Shown here: piece by piece, positions 36,451-48,755 of the stretch
Layout of the letters: every line of letters starts with the position of its first letter
How positions within the stretch are numbered: the stretch's first letter is position 1
Assembly: GCF_954871325.1 (NCBI RefSeq)
Contig: NC_088777.1
Location: forward strand, 47,159,366 to 47,223,365
Length of the DNA stretch: 64,000 bases
Reading direction: 5' to 3'
Source of the DNA: Gordionus sp. m RMFG-2023
Lineage: Eukaryota; Nematomorpha; Gordioida; Chordodea; Parachordodidae
Program-made: the position numbers and the translations under genes
The notes under the pieces: model-generated
Databases searched by the model: none
Told to the model about the DNA's origin: nothing
Seen by the model: only the letters and a program-made list of their open reading frames with translations

Positions 36451-39381
36451 ACATCTAAAAAAAAGCAAGAATATTGTTTGTATTCCAAAACTAGTTAGTT
36501 GTCTATAAGTCATTTTTAAACATCAGTAAAAAAAATCTAGAAAATTGGAATTATAGGTTAGAAACGATTCACGTTTATATCCAAAAAAAGAAGGTGGACC
36601 ACTAATACCGTAATATAAATTTTCATGCTCGTCTTGTCTTATTATCAATTAATTACTAATGCACATATATTTATATATCTTGAATATAAATAATGAGACT
36701 CTCAACTTCAGTTTTCCTTATGGCAAGATTAGCTCAAAAATAGATACGATTGGAGGAATCAGGATTTATATATGTCTATATTAATAATAAAGAAATCAAA
36801 AAATTACCCGACATTTCAAATAATAATAAAAAAAATTTTAGTTTAGGTTTGGGGTTTGTAAATCTTTTTTTTAAGTCCAGACCGGATTCAGCTTGTGGTC
36901 TACATGTTTTTTTTGCAATGTGATCACTTTACTCCCCTCCCTCCTCCTCCCTCGGGGATATTTATAAACGTGTCAAGATGGCCACCTCCATAGTATATCT
37001 ATAATGTATATTATAATAATATGTAATATCCCGAATATTATGTTTTATGCTTTCTCTTGTCCTTTTTTTTTTAAAAAAATACAATCTTTAACATCACAAG
37101 AAGAAAATAAAATATAAAATTACCAAAAAAAAATGAAAATCACAAAGAGATTTTTTTTTCATAAGAAAATTAAATTTTTAAATAAAAAAAAATATATCTG
37201 CAAAAAATAAATCCTGAAAAATAACAGAAAGAAATGCTAGCCCCTGTCGGCACATTTTCTTTATTAAATGTCGCAAAATAAAACTTTTTTAGTTTTAACT
37301 AGAATAAAAAAATTGAAATAAATTTTCATTTTTTTAAAAAAAATTGCTTGAAAAATATTAATTTATTTTATTTATTTTTTTAAAGGGAATAAATCTTTAT
37401 AAAAAAATTTTTTTCTTTTGTGAAAAGAAAAATGAATTAAATAAATTGGAAAAAAAAAATTAAATATTTTGATTTTTTAGTTATATAATATATATTGTCT
37501 GCTAAAATCAGATTGGCTGTTTTTATTTTAAAAAAAAACATTTCTTTTTTGTTTTAAAGGGATAAATAGTTATGGTCAGTGAGTTTTATCTGGTAATGTG
37601 TTTTTTTCTTCTTCCAATTTTAAATCCTTTTTTTATATTCGTCTAAATTTGAAAATAAAATCTGGATTTTGCTTGAAATTTTACAGAATTCTTGTTAGAT
37701 ATTTAAATATATTATATATGTATATTATATTACCCTCTAAATTTTAAACTTTGTCATTAAGTAAGTGCCAATAGTTTTAAAATAAACCATTATATTGAGT
37801 TTTATTTACATTAACATTAAATAGCAAACTTCAAGATTTTTAAGCTGTTTGAAATAAATCTATTTTTAAAAAAAATGCACAAAAAACTGAAATTTTTATT
37901 GTATTTGAGAAAAAATAGTAATAGAATGTAATAACAATTTTTATTTATATTTTTAAATGAGATTAGATAACTCTTTCACGTTCATTTTATTTATATATTG
38001 TATTTTTTAAATATTTAGACATCATCCTTAACTATTCACAATCTCCCTAACACTTAACATGGGTTCGCGATTTCTTCGGGTACATCGGTTTAAGTTGAAA
38101 ACATTAGGATAGGCAACCCACATCTGAGTAATATTCAAACAGATCTCTAACAATTCAAAAACTTCATCTAGATAATAATCGATACTGAGTAGTGACCCCA
38201 GATGTAATTGATAATATGTTAGGTGTTTCTTTTCTCTTTATTTAAATAAAGGTTGTATAATCAGAATATAGTTTTAAAAAACAATTAATCATGATTAAAT
38301 AAATATCTATAATTTTAGATATGAATTATCATCGGGTTTTACCGAGTGACATATTTTTTTAAGTAAAGATCATTTTGATAATATTTTTTTAAAAACAGTC
38401 CTATATAATCCAAAAAAGGGTAATAAAATTAGAAAATAATATATTCGCAAAGAGTTGTAAGTGACAGGAGGAGTCAGGGGTTGATAAGATAAATATCTAG
38501 ATGAGGGATCTAAATTTTTTAAAAAATGACTAGAATTCGAAATTTATCAATATAATAGTATAAAATATATACGAACAGCAATGTTGCCAACAATTATAAT
38601 ATAATTCGGCTATAATGAAATAAAAGGAAAGGATATGGCATTAAGAATAATATGAAATATTTATGATCAAATGTTACCTGAAAATAGTCAAGAATTAATT
38701 ATACAAAGTCATAGAATTAACCCCAAGAAAAGAATTATTTTCCGATGAATGGAGATGAAATATCGATTAATCCTGTAGATCTTTATATAATTCAGGTATT
38801 CCGACCTACAATCGACCAAATAATATATAATGAGAGCTAGAGGCCTTTTTAGTGATATTTAATTTAAATAAAATTAGGCATATTAATAACCAGAATATTA
38901 AGTAATCGCTAGATATAATAGCCGAATTGTTAAAGTCCTCAAGGTCTTTCGTTATAATAAAATGAATCGCTATATTATCATCCGATCAAAAAGACTATTT
39001 TATAAAAAAGAATAAAAACTTTTGTTTAATTCTCTTTAAATCTCTGATGAAAATGTTTAATAATATTTTTTTTCATGAATTTATTAAAAGGGAAAAAAAT
39101 AATATGTTAGCATCCAATATTCTTTTCTCCGGCAATATGTTATTTCTTTCATCTTTAAGAACGTGCCTTTTTTTTAAATATCAAAATTTTGATTTTATAC
39201 GAAATGTATTACCTATAAAACTCCATATATCTATGGGAGTGGGGTAGGTGAGGATTAGAACCTATACTCTTCGTAATAATTAGACTATTTATCCAAAAAC
39301 AATTCAATTATTTTTGATATCTAATTAAGTGATATATTAATTAAAAATTACATGATGGTGGATTTTAAAAATCTGCAAAAT
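36451..39381. other. No gene recognised
   Basis: Very AT-rich, low-complexity sequence without recognisable domains, inverted ends or arrays. A short C-rich block lies near 36930-36955. Confidence 0.6.
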
Positions 39382-39864
39382 TCATAGGGTAGGTATTCTA
39401 AATATAATGAAATGCGTTTTTGGTATAAAATCAGATCCTTGAAATTTTAAAGGCGGGCTCAATAAATACTCTAAAGCTGAAATGATCATAACACGCTGCA
39501 TCCAGTCACTATTGTCGTGTTCAATATGTCCGTGAATTATGGCAACCCAAGAAACCAAATTAGAGCTTTTGGAGAATTCCAAAACTACATTTGGCGAAAT
39601 ATTTAAGAATTGGAATTCGATCATAATAAGGTGATAACTGAAAATAAAAGGATGTTCATTGCGGTAAGACGCCTCCTATGGAAAGAGCGTTTTTAATCTT
39701 GCGAATCTCGATACCAGAAACTTTGATCTCTGTTCATCGCGAGTATAAGACTCATATTTTCTTGTCTTTCTCGTAATCAACTTGCTTTGATTTCTGATGT
39801 TGGCATTTTTATCTGAAAATTGATCTCTAAGTAAGTTTCCCGTATACTTTATATAAATGCACAC
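39382..39864 (-). pseudogene. Unrecognised 160-codon antisense open stretch with one in-frame stop
   Basis: One reading frame runs from 39864 down to 39382 interrupted by a single stop codon. Sample blocks are NIRNQSKLITRKTRKYESYT, RSKFLVSRFARLKTLFP, WVAIIHGHIEHDNSDWMQRV and ALEYLLSPPLKFQGSDFI. The composition is protein-like, with few Phe/Lys/Ile runs. I do not recognise the family. It may be a broken gene or part of an uncharacterised repeat. Confidence 0.3.
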
Positions 39865-40838
39865 GTTTGAATCATTCTATTTTTTAATCGTAATACGAAT
39901 TTCTTACACTTTCGAATTCTCATCTTTTTAGTTTTGGATTTATTATATTCTCAAAATCAGTGTTAAATGATAAACAGATTATAGATAATTATCTTTAAGG
40001 AAATGTATACTATCTTTTCTCGTTCTGCTAAATTTTTTTAATTCCAATATTATTGCTAAAACTATTTCTCTCTTATTTTTTTTTTATTTGTTGATATTCT
40101 TCGCAAGTTTAGGATTGTTCCAATATCATCTATCTAGTCCCGGATTATAAATTTATTTCGATCATACGAGTTAAATTTTATTTTGGCATATTTTTTTAGT
40201 GGTATATTTTATTCTCATTTATCAATTTTAATTTTAAGAATTGTCAAATTTTTCTTAATATGTAAATATTCTTATTCATATTTGAATTTTTAACAATTAT
40301 TTCATCAACATTTGAACGGAATAAAGATCTTATCTTGTACCTTTTATTATTTTAAGAAAATCAACGCACGTTTTCTACATGTGCATAAATATATTAGATA
40401 CTAATGTTCAATATGATAATATTAATCGTAAAAATGATATTTTTAATACATTATTAATATCCACTCCACCTAACGCGAAAGAGACTAAAATTCTCATCAT
40501 TTAGGGCAAAATCATAAAGGATATAATATCTTAATAAACTTATAATTATCAAATTATCATTTTTATAGAGCAATAATTACGTAAAAATTTTCAAAAGGAA
40601 GGGTTTGTTGAATTTATAAAAGGTTTTTAAAAAGTATATCAAAAATTTTCAAAAATATATTTGATGCAAAATGGGGGATTTTAAGAACTCAGTAAAAGTT
40701 TTAAGCCGGAGAAAGAAAGTAGACGCGCCACTTAGTGCGAAGTATAACGCCTAATTCTAGTTTTTTTTAATCAACATTGATCATGCTAGAGGTCTGCATT
40801 GGGCGGGGTTTCGGCCCGCCCGCTCACGCCGGGCTCTC

Positions 40839-40884
40839 ATCCGCCCGCTCACGCCGAGTTTCGGGAGGGCGTGAGCGGGCGGAT
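40839..40884. other. Perfect 17-bp stem hairpin, GC-rich, near the left end of the hAT
   Basis: 40839-40855 (ATCCGCCCGCTCACGCC) is the exact reverse complement of 40868-40884 with a 12-nt loop. A further direct copy of the arm core lies at 40816-40830. Repeated subterminal motifs are where hAT transposases are known to bind, so these are plausible transposase binding sites. Confidence 0.85.
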
Positions 40885-41351
40885 GGGCGGGTTAAAAAAT
40901 TTTCAAAGATGGGCAGGCGGGCGGGCGGGTTAAGGAAATTTAAAATTTTTGTTCAAAAACAAACTAAAAAAAATATTGTTTAAATGAACTATAATAACAA
41001 TATTTCTTTTTTTATTGTACCAATCGTTTTTTTTTAAGTGGAGAACATTTACCTAACTATATTATGTAATAAACACAACAATAAAACTTTTTTCTTAAAA
41101 TAAATAAACATTTTTGTCTAGTAAAAATTTCCTTTTATGGGAATGTAATAAAACTTTTCTCTTAAAATTTCCTTTTTTTAGGTTTGCAATCTGCATTGTA
41201 TTATTTTATTTTAGTAATAATTGTTTATCTTTATAATTGCCCTTTTCATTTTTATTTTATTTTATTATATAATATATAAATTTTATTTTTTATAACATAA
41301 TTTTTAATATAAAAATATTTTTTAATTTAATTTTTATTTTAAAATTTTATT

Positions 41352-43562
41352 ATGAATAAAGAAAATATATCTAAAAAAATAAAAAATAATTTATATAAAT
41401 TAAAAGAAAATTCAGATAATAATAAACTAAAATCTTCAATGTGGAAACAATTTAAAATCATTTTCGTTGAAAATGACAAAAATCTAGATTGGATTCGCTG
41501 CAATGATTGTGAATCTATCTATAAATATAATAACAAAAGTAGCACATTCTTCTTCCTTCGTCATCAATGTTCATCTGCAAATTGTGATGATTTGATAGAT
41601 GATAAAAAAAATATCCGGATATCTTCAAAAAGACAATTTTTAATAAAACAAAACGATAAAATCGGGTCTAATCGCTAATTTTGTAGAATTTGCGCTAGAG
41701 ATATTAGGTATTTTAATTTTTATTAAATTATTCTTTTATCTTTATGCCATTTCAAGCCATTCAAGGACCAGGATTTGTAAATATTTAAAGATTTTTAGAC
41801 TTAGGGGCCACATATGGGAAATTGGAAGCCGAAAAAATTATTCCTTGCCCCAGAACCTTAGCAGTCACATATCCAAAGTTACTGAGGATCTTAAAATATT
41901 ATTTCCTAAAATTGGAGAAATGTTAAAAAAATTCTATTTGCTCATGTACTACAGATATGTGGTGCGAGGATTTTACAAAAACCGATTATATATCTTTATC
42001 AATCCATTATATACAAAATTGGAAATTAGAAAAAAAATTTCTTTTTATTTCAAAATTTCCCGAGGAAAAAAAGATGGGAGAAAATATTCTTAAAGAATTA
42101 TTAAAAAAAATTTTAAAACTTGGTGTGCGCCGAGAATACTTTTCCAAGCTCATCTCTGTCACCGACCAAGGATATAATATTAAGCGGTGGAAGGGTAAAT
42201 TTTTTGTTAAATTTTATAAAATTTATCTAATTGGTAGATATTATAATAATTTATGAGAGATTCTGTTCTGTATACACCTAAATAAAAACATTCATATTTA
42301 GAGAACTATATTTTCCGTTTATTTTTTTAAATATTAGATTTAATAGACTAAACTGTTCAGCACATATGTTGAACACAATTCTCATCAATGCTTTCCAGCC
42401 AACTTTTATTTTGGAAAATACTCCTGAGATTAATAGCATTTTGATCACTGCAAAATCGTTGACCACTTATTTCAAGCAAAGTGGCAACATAAAATATCTA
42501 AGCAAGACTTACAACAAAATATTGATATAAGATGGAATACAAAACATAAGATGCTACAAAGCATTTATATAATGTATGATGAGATTTTATCGTTCTTGCA
42601 ATCTCGTGATATGAGTGAAAAAATGGGATCTATGGGAAAGGAAGGTTTGAAAACACTGATAGATTATTTGGAGCCATATAAAGATGCAACTAATGTTCAT
42701 GAGAGCGACTGCAGGCCTACACTACAGAACGTTCTTATATGGTATAAAAATGAGTATTTTGGGATTTATGCATTTCATTTCATTATTTATAAATAAAAAT
42801 AATCTTCTTCTACATGAGCATAATCAAATAAATATGGATATAATGGGAAAAACAAATTGTGAAAAAGTAATAGATTTAATAAAGTAAAAAAAATATTGTA
42901 ATTGAAAAATTTGAAATCCATATGCTTCATAAAATTTCAACATTTTTAATACCAAAGTTCCGACAAATGAGGATGTTGACGTCGGAAGAAATTAATGAAG
43001 TAAGAAAACATATTGAAAACATGTTGGATTTGATTTGCATTGAAGAATATAACATCGACGTGGATGAAAATCTGTACCCCTTTCCCCAAATGCAAAGAGA
43101 ATCAAATTAATGGGTATTAACAAATTATAAAATTGCTTAGCTCTATTAAATGCAATGTTTGAAATAAATAGCATCAGCTTCAAAATTAAACCCCAATATA
43201 TGGCAGGATGAAGTTGTTACAGAGGAGAGTATTGTACCTAATGACATAACAAAATATTTAAATCTTAAAGTAACCAGTTTTGATATGTATAATTTAGCAA
43301 AATTATAAGTTGCATATTACAATTATTTTAAATTACTTTATTAAATTTATTATTGGTTTCACTAAGGTCTCACTTGAGGAAGAGGATATACTTCAAACGG
43401 ATATCCTACTTTGGTGGAAACGACAAGAAAGATATTTTCCAAAGCTATCAAGATTAGCAAGAAAAATATAGGCAATTCCTGCAACTAGTGCTTCTTCCGA
43501 ACGCGGAGTTAGCATTGCTGGAAGATTTTTAGAACAAAGAAGAACGTGTTTGAATCCAGAAA
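41352..43562 (+). pseudogene. hAT transposase, BED zinc finger to dimerisation domain, broken
   Basis: An intact 108-residue first frame (41352-41678) carries a BED finger: SSMWKQFKIIFVE, then C-x-x-C and H-x-x-x-x-C type ligands within WIRCNDCESIY and FFLRHQC. Later blocks are scattered over frames: MPFQAIQGPGF, LGATYGKLEAEKIIPCPRTL, MWCEDFTKTDYISLSIHYIQ, SVTDQGYNI, a C-x-H-x-LNT-like block, and the C-terminal dimerisation block LLWWKRQERYFPKLSRLA with ATSASSERGVSIAGRF. Order and spacing match hAT transposases. At least several frameshifts and stops make it inactive. Confidence 0.88.
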
Positions 43563-43761
43563 ATGTCGATTAGAAATTTTAAACAAATGGGTGGGGCGGG
43601 CGGGTTAATTTTTTTAAAAACATTGGATGCGGGCTTTTGGTCCATAAACCCGCCCAATGCAGACCTCTGGATCATGCTCCATCTTTTTATTTTTTGCATG
43701 TTGAAGGATGTTTTATTTGTTTCTAATATGCAAGACATACATAAAGTTGTGTAAAACTGGC

Positions 43762-43973
43762 TAGTGTTGTTAAGGGGTTCGATTTGAGGCGATTTTTAAA
43801 AACGGCTAGCTCAATTTTTTATCCAGAAAATTATTAAGCAAGCCTTAAAGATTTTGCTCATACGCGGCACAAAGGTTTTGGAATCTGGAGGTTTAGGCAA
43901 TATTTTTCTGGCGAAATTATTGAGTAAGCCGTTTTCGAAAATAGGCTCAAATCGAGCCGTTTAACATGACCAA
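43762..43973. mobile_element. hAT-type MITE, TAGTGTTG family
   Basis: About 212 bp. The left end is intact and the right tip has decayed to AACATGACCA. It begins 85 bp after the target duplication of the hAT at 40787-43669. Confidence 0.82.
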
Positions 43974-46528
43974 GATAATTTTTAAGGAAAACAAAATTGC
44001 GTTCCTAAACTAATAGTTAAATTTAACTTTTCTAAAAAAAAACAGCATAAAATGATAATTAAAGTTAAATAAATCTACACTCAACTCAGAAGATAAGTAA
44101 CTAAATGTACATCGGACAAGATAATTCACAAAAATATATTTATATTATTTTTTAATAAAAAGAGCTTAAACTGATAAAACTTCTTTGTCAAAGATTTTTT
44201 ATATATTTACTTTATCTATTTTACATGTAATATATAAAGTAAAAAGGCTGTATAATACTATAGAAATAAAATAATAATTTTAAATAAATTATTGCTAAAC
44301 AGTTTTTTTGAATTTTGGATATTCTTTTTGTCCATAAAAATAAAAAGATGAATGATATTTTATACTATATATTATTATGTTTCATTATAATAAATCAAAA
44401 GAAAGAAAAAATCTTTGAATATGGTTTGCTGGTTGCTTTATTATAATAGATATAAAAAAAAGAACCATAATTTCTTGCTTTATTTCTTTTAATATTTCTA
44501 TTTTTTGTAAAATCTAAATTGTATTCAATATAAATTTATCAATATATAAAAAAAAGGATATTGTATATTTGTAAAATATATATTTATATATAATGTTAAT
44601 GCTATATCGTATATATATGATTATAATAGCAAAGAAAATATAATATTTTATAATAAAGAATAAAATGAAGAAGAAACAAATAATAATAAAAAAAAAGTTA
44701 TTTAAAATAGTATAAAAAATTTGTCAAATTAAATGTTCAGTCCAGTTTTTTTATATAAATACTAAATAGAAATACTAATAAATAATAAATGTATGCTTTA
44801 ATAAAAGAACAAAGAAGAAGGGTGTATTTATTTTTAAACTATAATAAAGAAAGCAAAAGATGATTAAAAGGAAAAAAAAAATTATCATAATTATCCCTGG
44901 AAGATTCATAACTTATTTTAAATATTTATGTAAATATTTTATTATTATTTTTTAAAAGTAATTTTATTTTATATATTTTTTTAAAATTAATATTGAAAAA
45001 AAAAAATTGAAAAAAAAAATATAGTTATATATATTATTTATAAATTTTGTAATTTTATAATAATAATCGTTATAAAAATCTAAAAATTTACATAATTTTA
45101 CACATTTTAAATTAATAATAATGGGTTTTTTTTAAAAAAAATAAAATATTTTTATGGCTTTTATTATATGGAGATGGAATATGGATTTAAGGTTTTGTAG
45201 TGAAGTGAGTTATCAAAAAATCTCTTTAATTTATGAGAAAATAGTATTTGATATGAATTCATAATAGTATATGGACCCCGTTAGAATTGCGATGCAAATT
45301 GAGTATATATTAAATATCATATTTTCCTTTTTTTGTATCTGTATCTATTCTTATTAAACAAGTAATTAGTTATAAATATGGTTCACCGATGATCAGTTAA
45401 ATTTTAACGAAAGAGGAACAAAAATAAGAAATTCGAATCGAATAATGGTATTATCAAATGCGCAATATAAAATTAATTTTTTTTTTTAATAAAAAGGTAA
45501 AATTTAACGATTGCATAATCGTTACACCATTTAAAAATATTTACATTTTATTTTAGAAAATCTTTAAACTAAAAATCTTTATCACAATATAAAAAATAAT
45601 CAACACTACAAAATGCCAAAAAAATAGCATATTTGGATTACAGTGGCTTTAATTTGCAAAAGTTTTGTGCGAATGTTTGCATATAATTTTATAATTAGCG
45701 ATTATCGAATATTTAACTAAATATGATTTTTGAAAATTTATGAATTATTAGTAGGAGTAATTTAAATTTACTATTCACCAAAGAATTTTTTATTATTCGT
45801 ATTTTTTGTAAATTTCGAATGAAAAATATTTATTCAATGCAATTATTGTAATAAAATTTCGATTCATTTTATTAAAATTAAGTCGCCAATATTAAAAATA
45901 ATGTCAAATTAAACTTTTGTTGGCATTATCGCATCTATAGTTATAAAATAAAAAAAATGCTAAGAATAACCTCTTATCAATCAATGTTGCTTGTGTTTCT
46001 AAAATAATAGTATAAATATCTAATTATGGACTAATTTTGGCAAAGCAGAACTGAGACTCAGAAAGAGGTATGTTAAATGGCTTAATAACTCTGAGGTTTT
46101 TTAAAACTTTGCATCGGTTGTTGGTGTTAAAAAGTTATAAGATTTATCAATCAAGCATACTTAAAATGATATTTTTTGTTTATTTTTTAAATTCGTATTG
46201 TGCTTTATGTCAGCCCGAATTGTTACAAAAAGTATATATGCTTTTATTGGGGATTTCTTAATAGATATGTGTATTACAGACATAACCAGAATTTTATTAA
46301 GGAGGGAGTGGTGATCACTATTAGGTGGATTTTTTTCTATAAATTTTTTGCTTATTTATTGTAGTAGGTATTTGGCTATGTTACATTTTCATAAAAATAA
46401 TTTTGGTGCTATCACTTTTTATAAGTCGTTATTTCAAAAAATTATCAACATATATACTTATATTTCTTTTTGTTTATAATGATATTGTATAAAATCTTTT
46501 AGGAAGATAGGGTGGGAGACGCATGTGG
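43974..46528. other. No gene recognised
   Basis: Extremely AT-rich with many A- and T-runs. The small open frame at 46070-46261 has no recognisable domain. Confidence 0.6.
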
Positions 46529-46751
46529 TAGTGATGTTAAACGGCTCATTTTGAGCCGCTTTTTAAAAACGGCTACCTCAATATTTTACCCAGAAAAATA
46601 TTGCCTAAGCCTCGAGATTTCGCTAATAGATGTCCAAACCTTTGTTCCTTCTGCAAACAAAATCTTCAGGCTTGCGTAATACTATTCTGGATGAAATATT
46701 GAGTTAGCCGTTTTTAAAAATCGGCTCAAATCGAGCCGTTTAACAACACTA
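46529..46751. mobile_element. hAT-type MITE, TAGTGTTG family (best preserved)
   Basis: 223 bp with roughly 65-bp inverted ends that match closely. The flank GCATGTGG on the left resembles GATGTGGG on the right if one base was lost. Confidence 0.9.
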
Positions 46752-48305
46752 GATGTGGGGTTGGAGGTGGGAGGGGGGGGGGTTATCATTTCATAATGAT
46801 ATCTATGAAATCAGATCAATTTTTGAAGAAGGAGGGGAAGTGCTCCTCTTTCGTTATGTCTATGTATTTAGTTATGCACATCAATGCGATGGAATTAATT
46901 CCTCCAACTCCGCATATGATGCTGTTCAACGAGCCAAACACTTTTTTTTAAAAAAAAATTATTACCAATCTCTTCATACTTATTTTCACTTGAAACAATA
47001 TATATTTGTTAATTATCATAGGTAAATTTTCTTATAGGTGGAAAATTTAACTAAATACTACACATATTTTATTTTTGAATCACTTAATGACAATCGTTGA
47101 CGTTTTTTTAAATAAAAAAACAGCCATATTTTTCCCCATCCCTACGTCAAAAGGGAGGAAATTTATCCTTTTTGATCATATTAACATTCCAGCACACTTT
47201 TGAAGGTATCTATATACTAAAAAGGAAAGTCCAAGTTTTATCTCACTAATAAATTAATTAATATATTTGTTTACGATTATATTTTACAAAAAAAATCATT
47301 TTAAAATCACTGCAATTAAAGTAATAAAAAGGAAAATACAAAAAAAAAATATCTAAAAATTTAAAATCAATACATAAAATTTGAATTTTTATTTTTTTTA
47401 GCGACTATTATTTTATTTGTAAGATATCTTTCTTTCAAATTTTTTTTCAGTTTTTCAGCCGATTACTATTCCTTTTGACAAATAAAAATTATTTTATATT
47501 TTTCCCCCCTTTCTATCCACAAAGAAAATTAAATAATTTCTTATCTTATTACAAAGAAAGAAAGAAGGAAAGATAGAAAAGGACTTCATCTTTTCTGTTT
47601 GAAGTTTAAATAATCATTAAGATATTTTTTTTTCTTTCTTTACCAATTTTTTTCATTTTTGATGACCATAAAATATTATACAAAAAAATAATTTTTTTTT
47701 TCTTTTTTGTATTTCTTCTTTTTTAAAAATCTTAAAGAAAATTAAGAGAAAAGAGAAATTTAGTTTTCTTTTTAATATATAAAATATATAATAAACATAA
47801 ATCGCGACTCGATAATAATATTTTATTATTATTATATAAAATATTAATATAAATATATTTTTTATAAAAACGTTTATATATCTTTTTTGTCCCTTTTTTT
47901 AACAAAATTTATTCTTATACAGTATATATATATATATATATATATACTTATAATGAATTTAAGCTTAACAACAAACAAAAAATAAATTAATAGAAAGATT
48001 GAGATGATGACCGAACATTTATAATGATCCGAAGAAAAGAGATAGAAACAAAAAAAAACTTCAAACTAATCGTTCCTTTTTTTGTTTTTACTAAAATCGA
48101 AAACTTTTCGGTATGTTATTATATATCTTCCAAAATAATATTCATTGTTTTTTGAAAATGAGGCTCTCTCCATTGCTATCAGAGCTATAGCCAGAAAAAA
48201 GGTGAGACTCATTGTAGGTGACCCCAACGAAGGATTCTAACTTTCAGCAGAAGATTTCACTCGAAATCTGCCCGTAAAAATTTCTTAAGTATACACTCAT
48301 CTTCT
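46752..48305. other. No gene recognised; low-complexity
   Basis: A G-rich patch begins it, followed by an unrecognised 90-codon frame (46753-47025) overlapping the patch, then A/T-runs and a pure TA tract at 47923-47947. Confidence 0.6.
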
Positions 48306-48360
48306 AATATTGTTAAACGGCTAAATTTGAGCCGATTTTTAAAAACGGCTATCTCAATTT
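48306..48360. mobile_element. TAGTGTTG-family MITE, left-end fragment
   Basis: Only the first about 55 bp of the family consensus is present. It stops abruptly at CTCAATTT, with unrelated sequence after it. Confidence 0.75.
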
Positions 48361-48531
48361 AGCGAGGGGAAGAACCATCCTATGGTAAATGCGGTTCTTT
48401 AGAAAAAGATTCTTAGGCATGTTTCGTGAGTATTTTATTTTTTTTTTAAAATATATATTTGTCTTCTTTTTATTTATCAATCTGATATCATCCATTTTAA
48501 TAATTGTTAGATAGCCCATCCCAATTCGAAT

Positions 48532-48747
48532 TAGTGTTGTTAAACAGCTCGTTTTGAGTCGATTTTTAAAAACGGCTAATTCAATATTTCATCCAGAAAA
48601 ATATGCCTGAAGATTTTGCTCATAGAATGAACAAAGGTCTAAAGGTATATAATCGAAATCTCCAGGCTTAGGCAATATTTTTCTGGTTAAAATATTGATA
48701 TAGCCGTTTTTAAAAATCGGCTCAAAATGAGCCATTTAACAACACTA
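48532..48747. mobile_element. hAT-type MITE, TAGTGTTG family, exact target duplication
   Basis: 216 bp bounded by TAGTGTTG and CAACACTA. Perfect 8-bp duplications ATTCGAAT occur at 48524-48531 and 48748-48755. This copy fixes the element ends and the 8-bp duplication length, both diagnostic of hAT mobilisation. Confidence 0.95.
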
Positions 48748-48755
48748 ATTCGAAT

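Larger units (their letters stand above)
40787..43669 (+). mobile_element. hAT transposon, 2,883 bp, both ends and exact target duplication
   Basis: The ends are TAGAGGTCTGCATTGGGCGG and, read inverted from the right, CAGAGGTCTGCATTGGGCGG. They are identical except for the first base. Perfect 8-bp duplications GATCATGC flank it (40779-40786 and 43670-43677). GC-rich subterminal blocks lie inside both ends, with a strong hairpin on the left. The interior encodes a broken BED-finger transposase. Confidence 0.96.
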
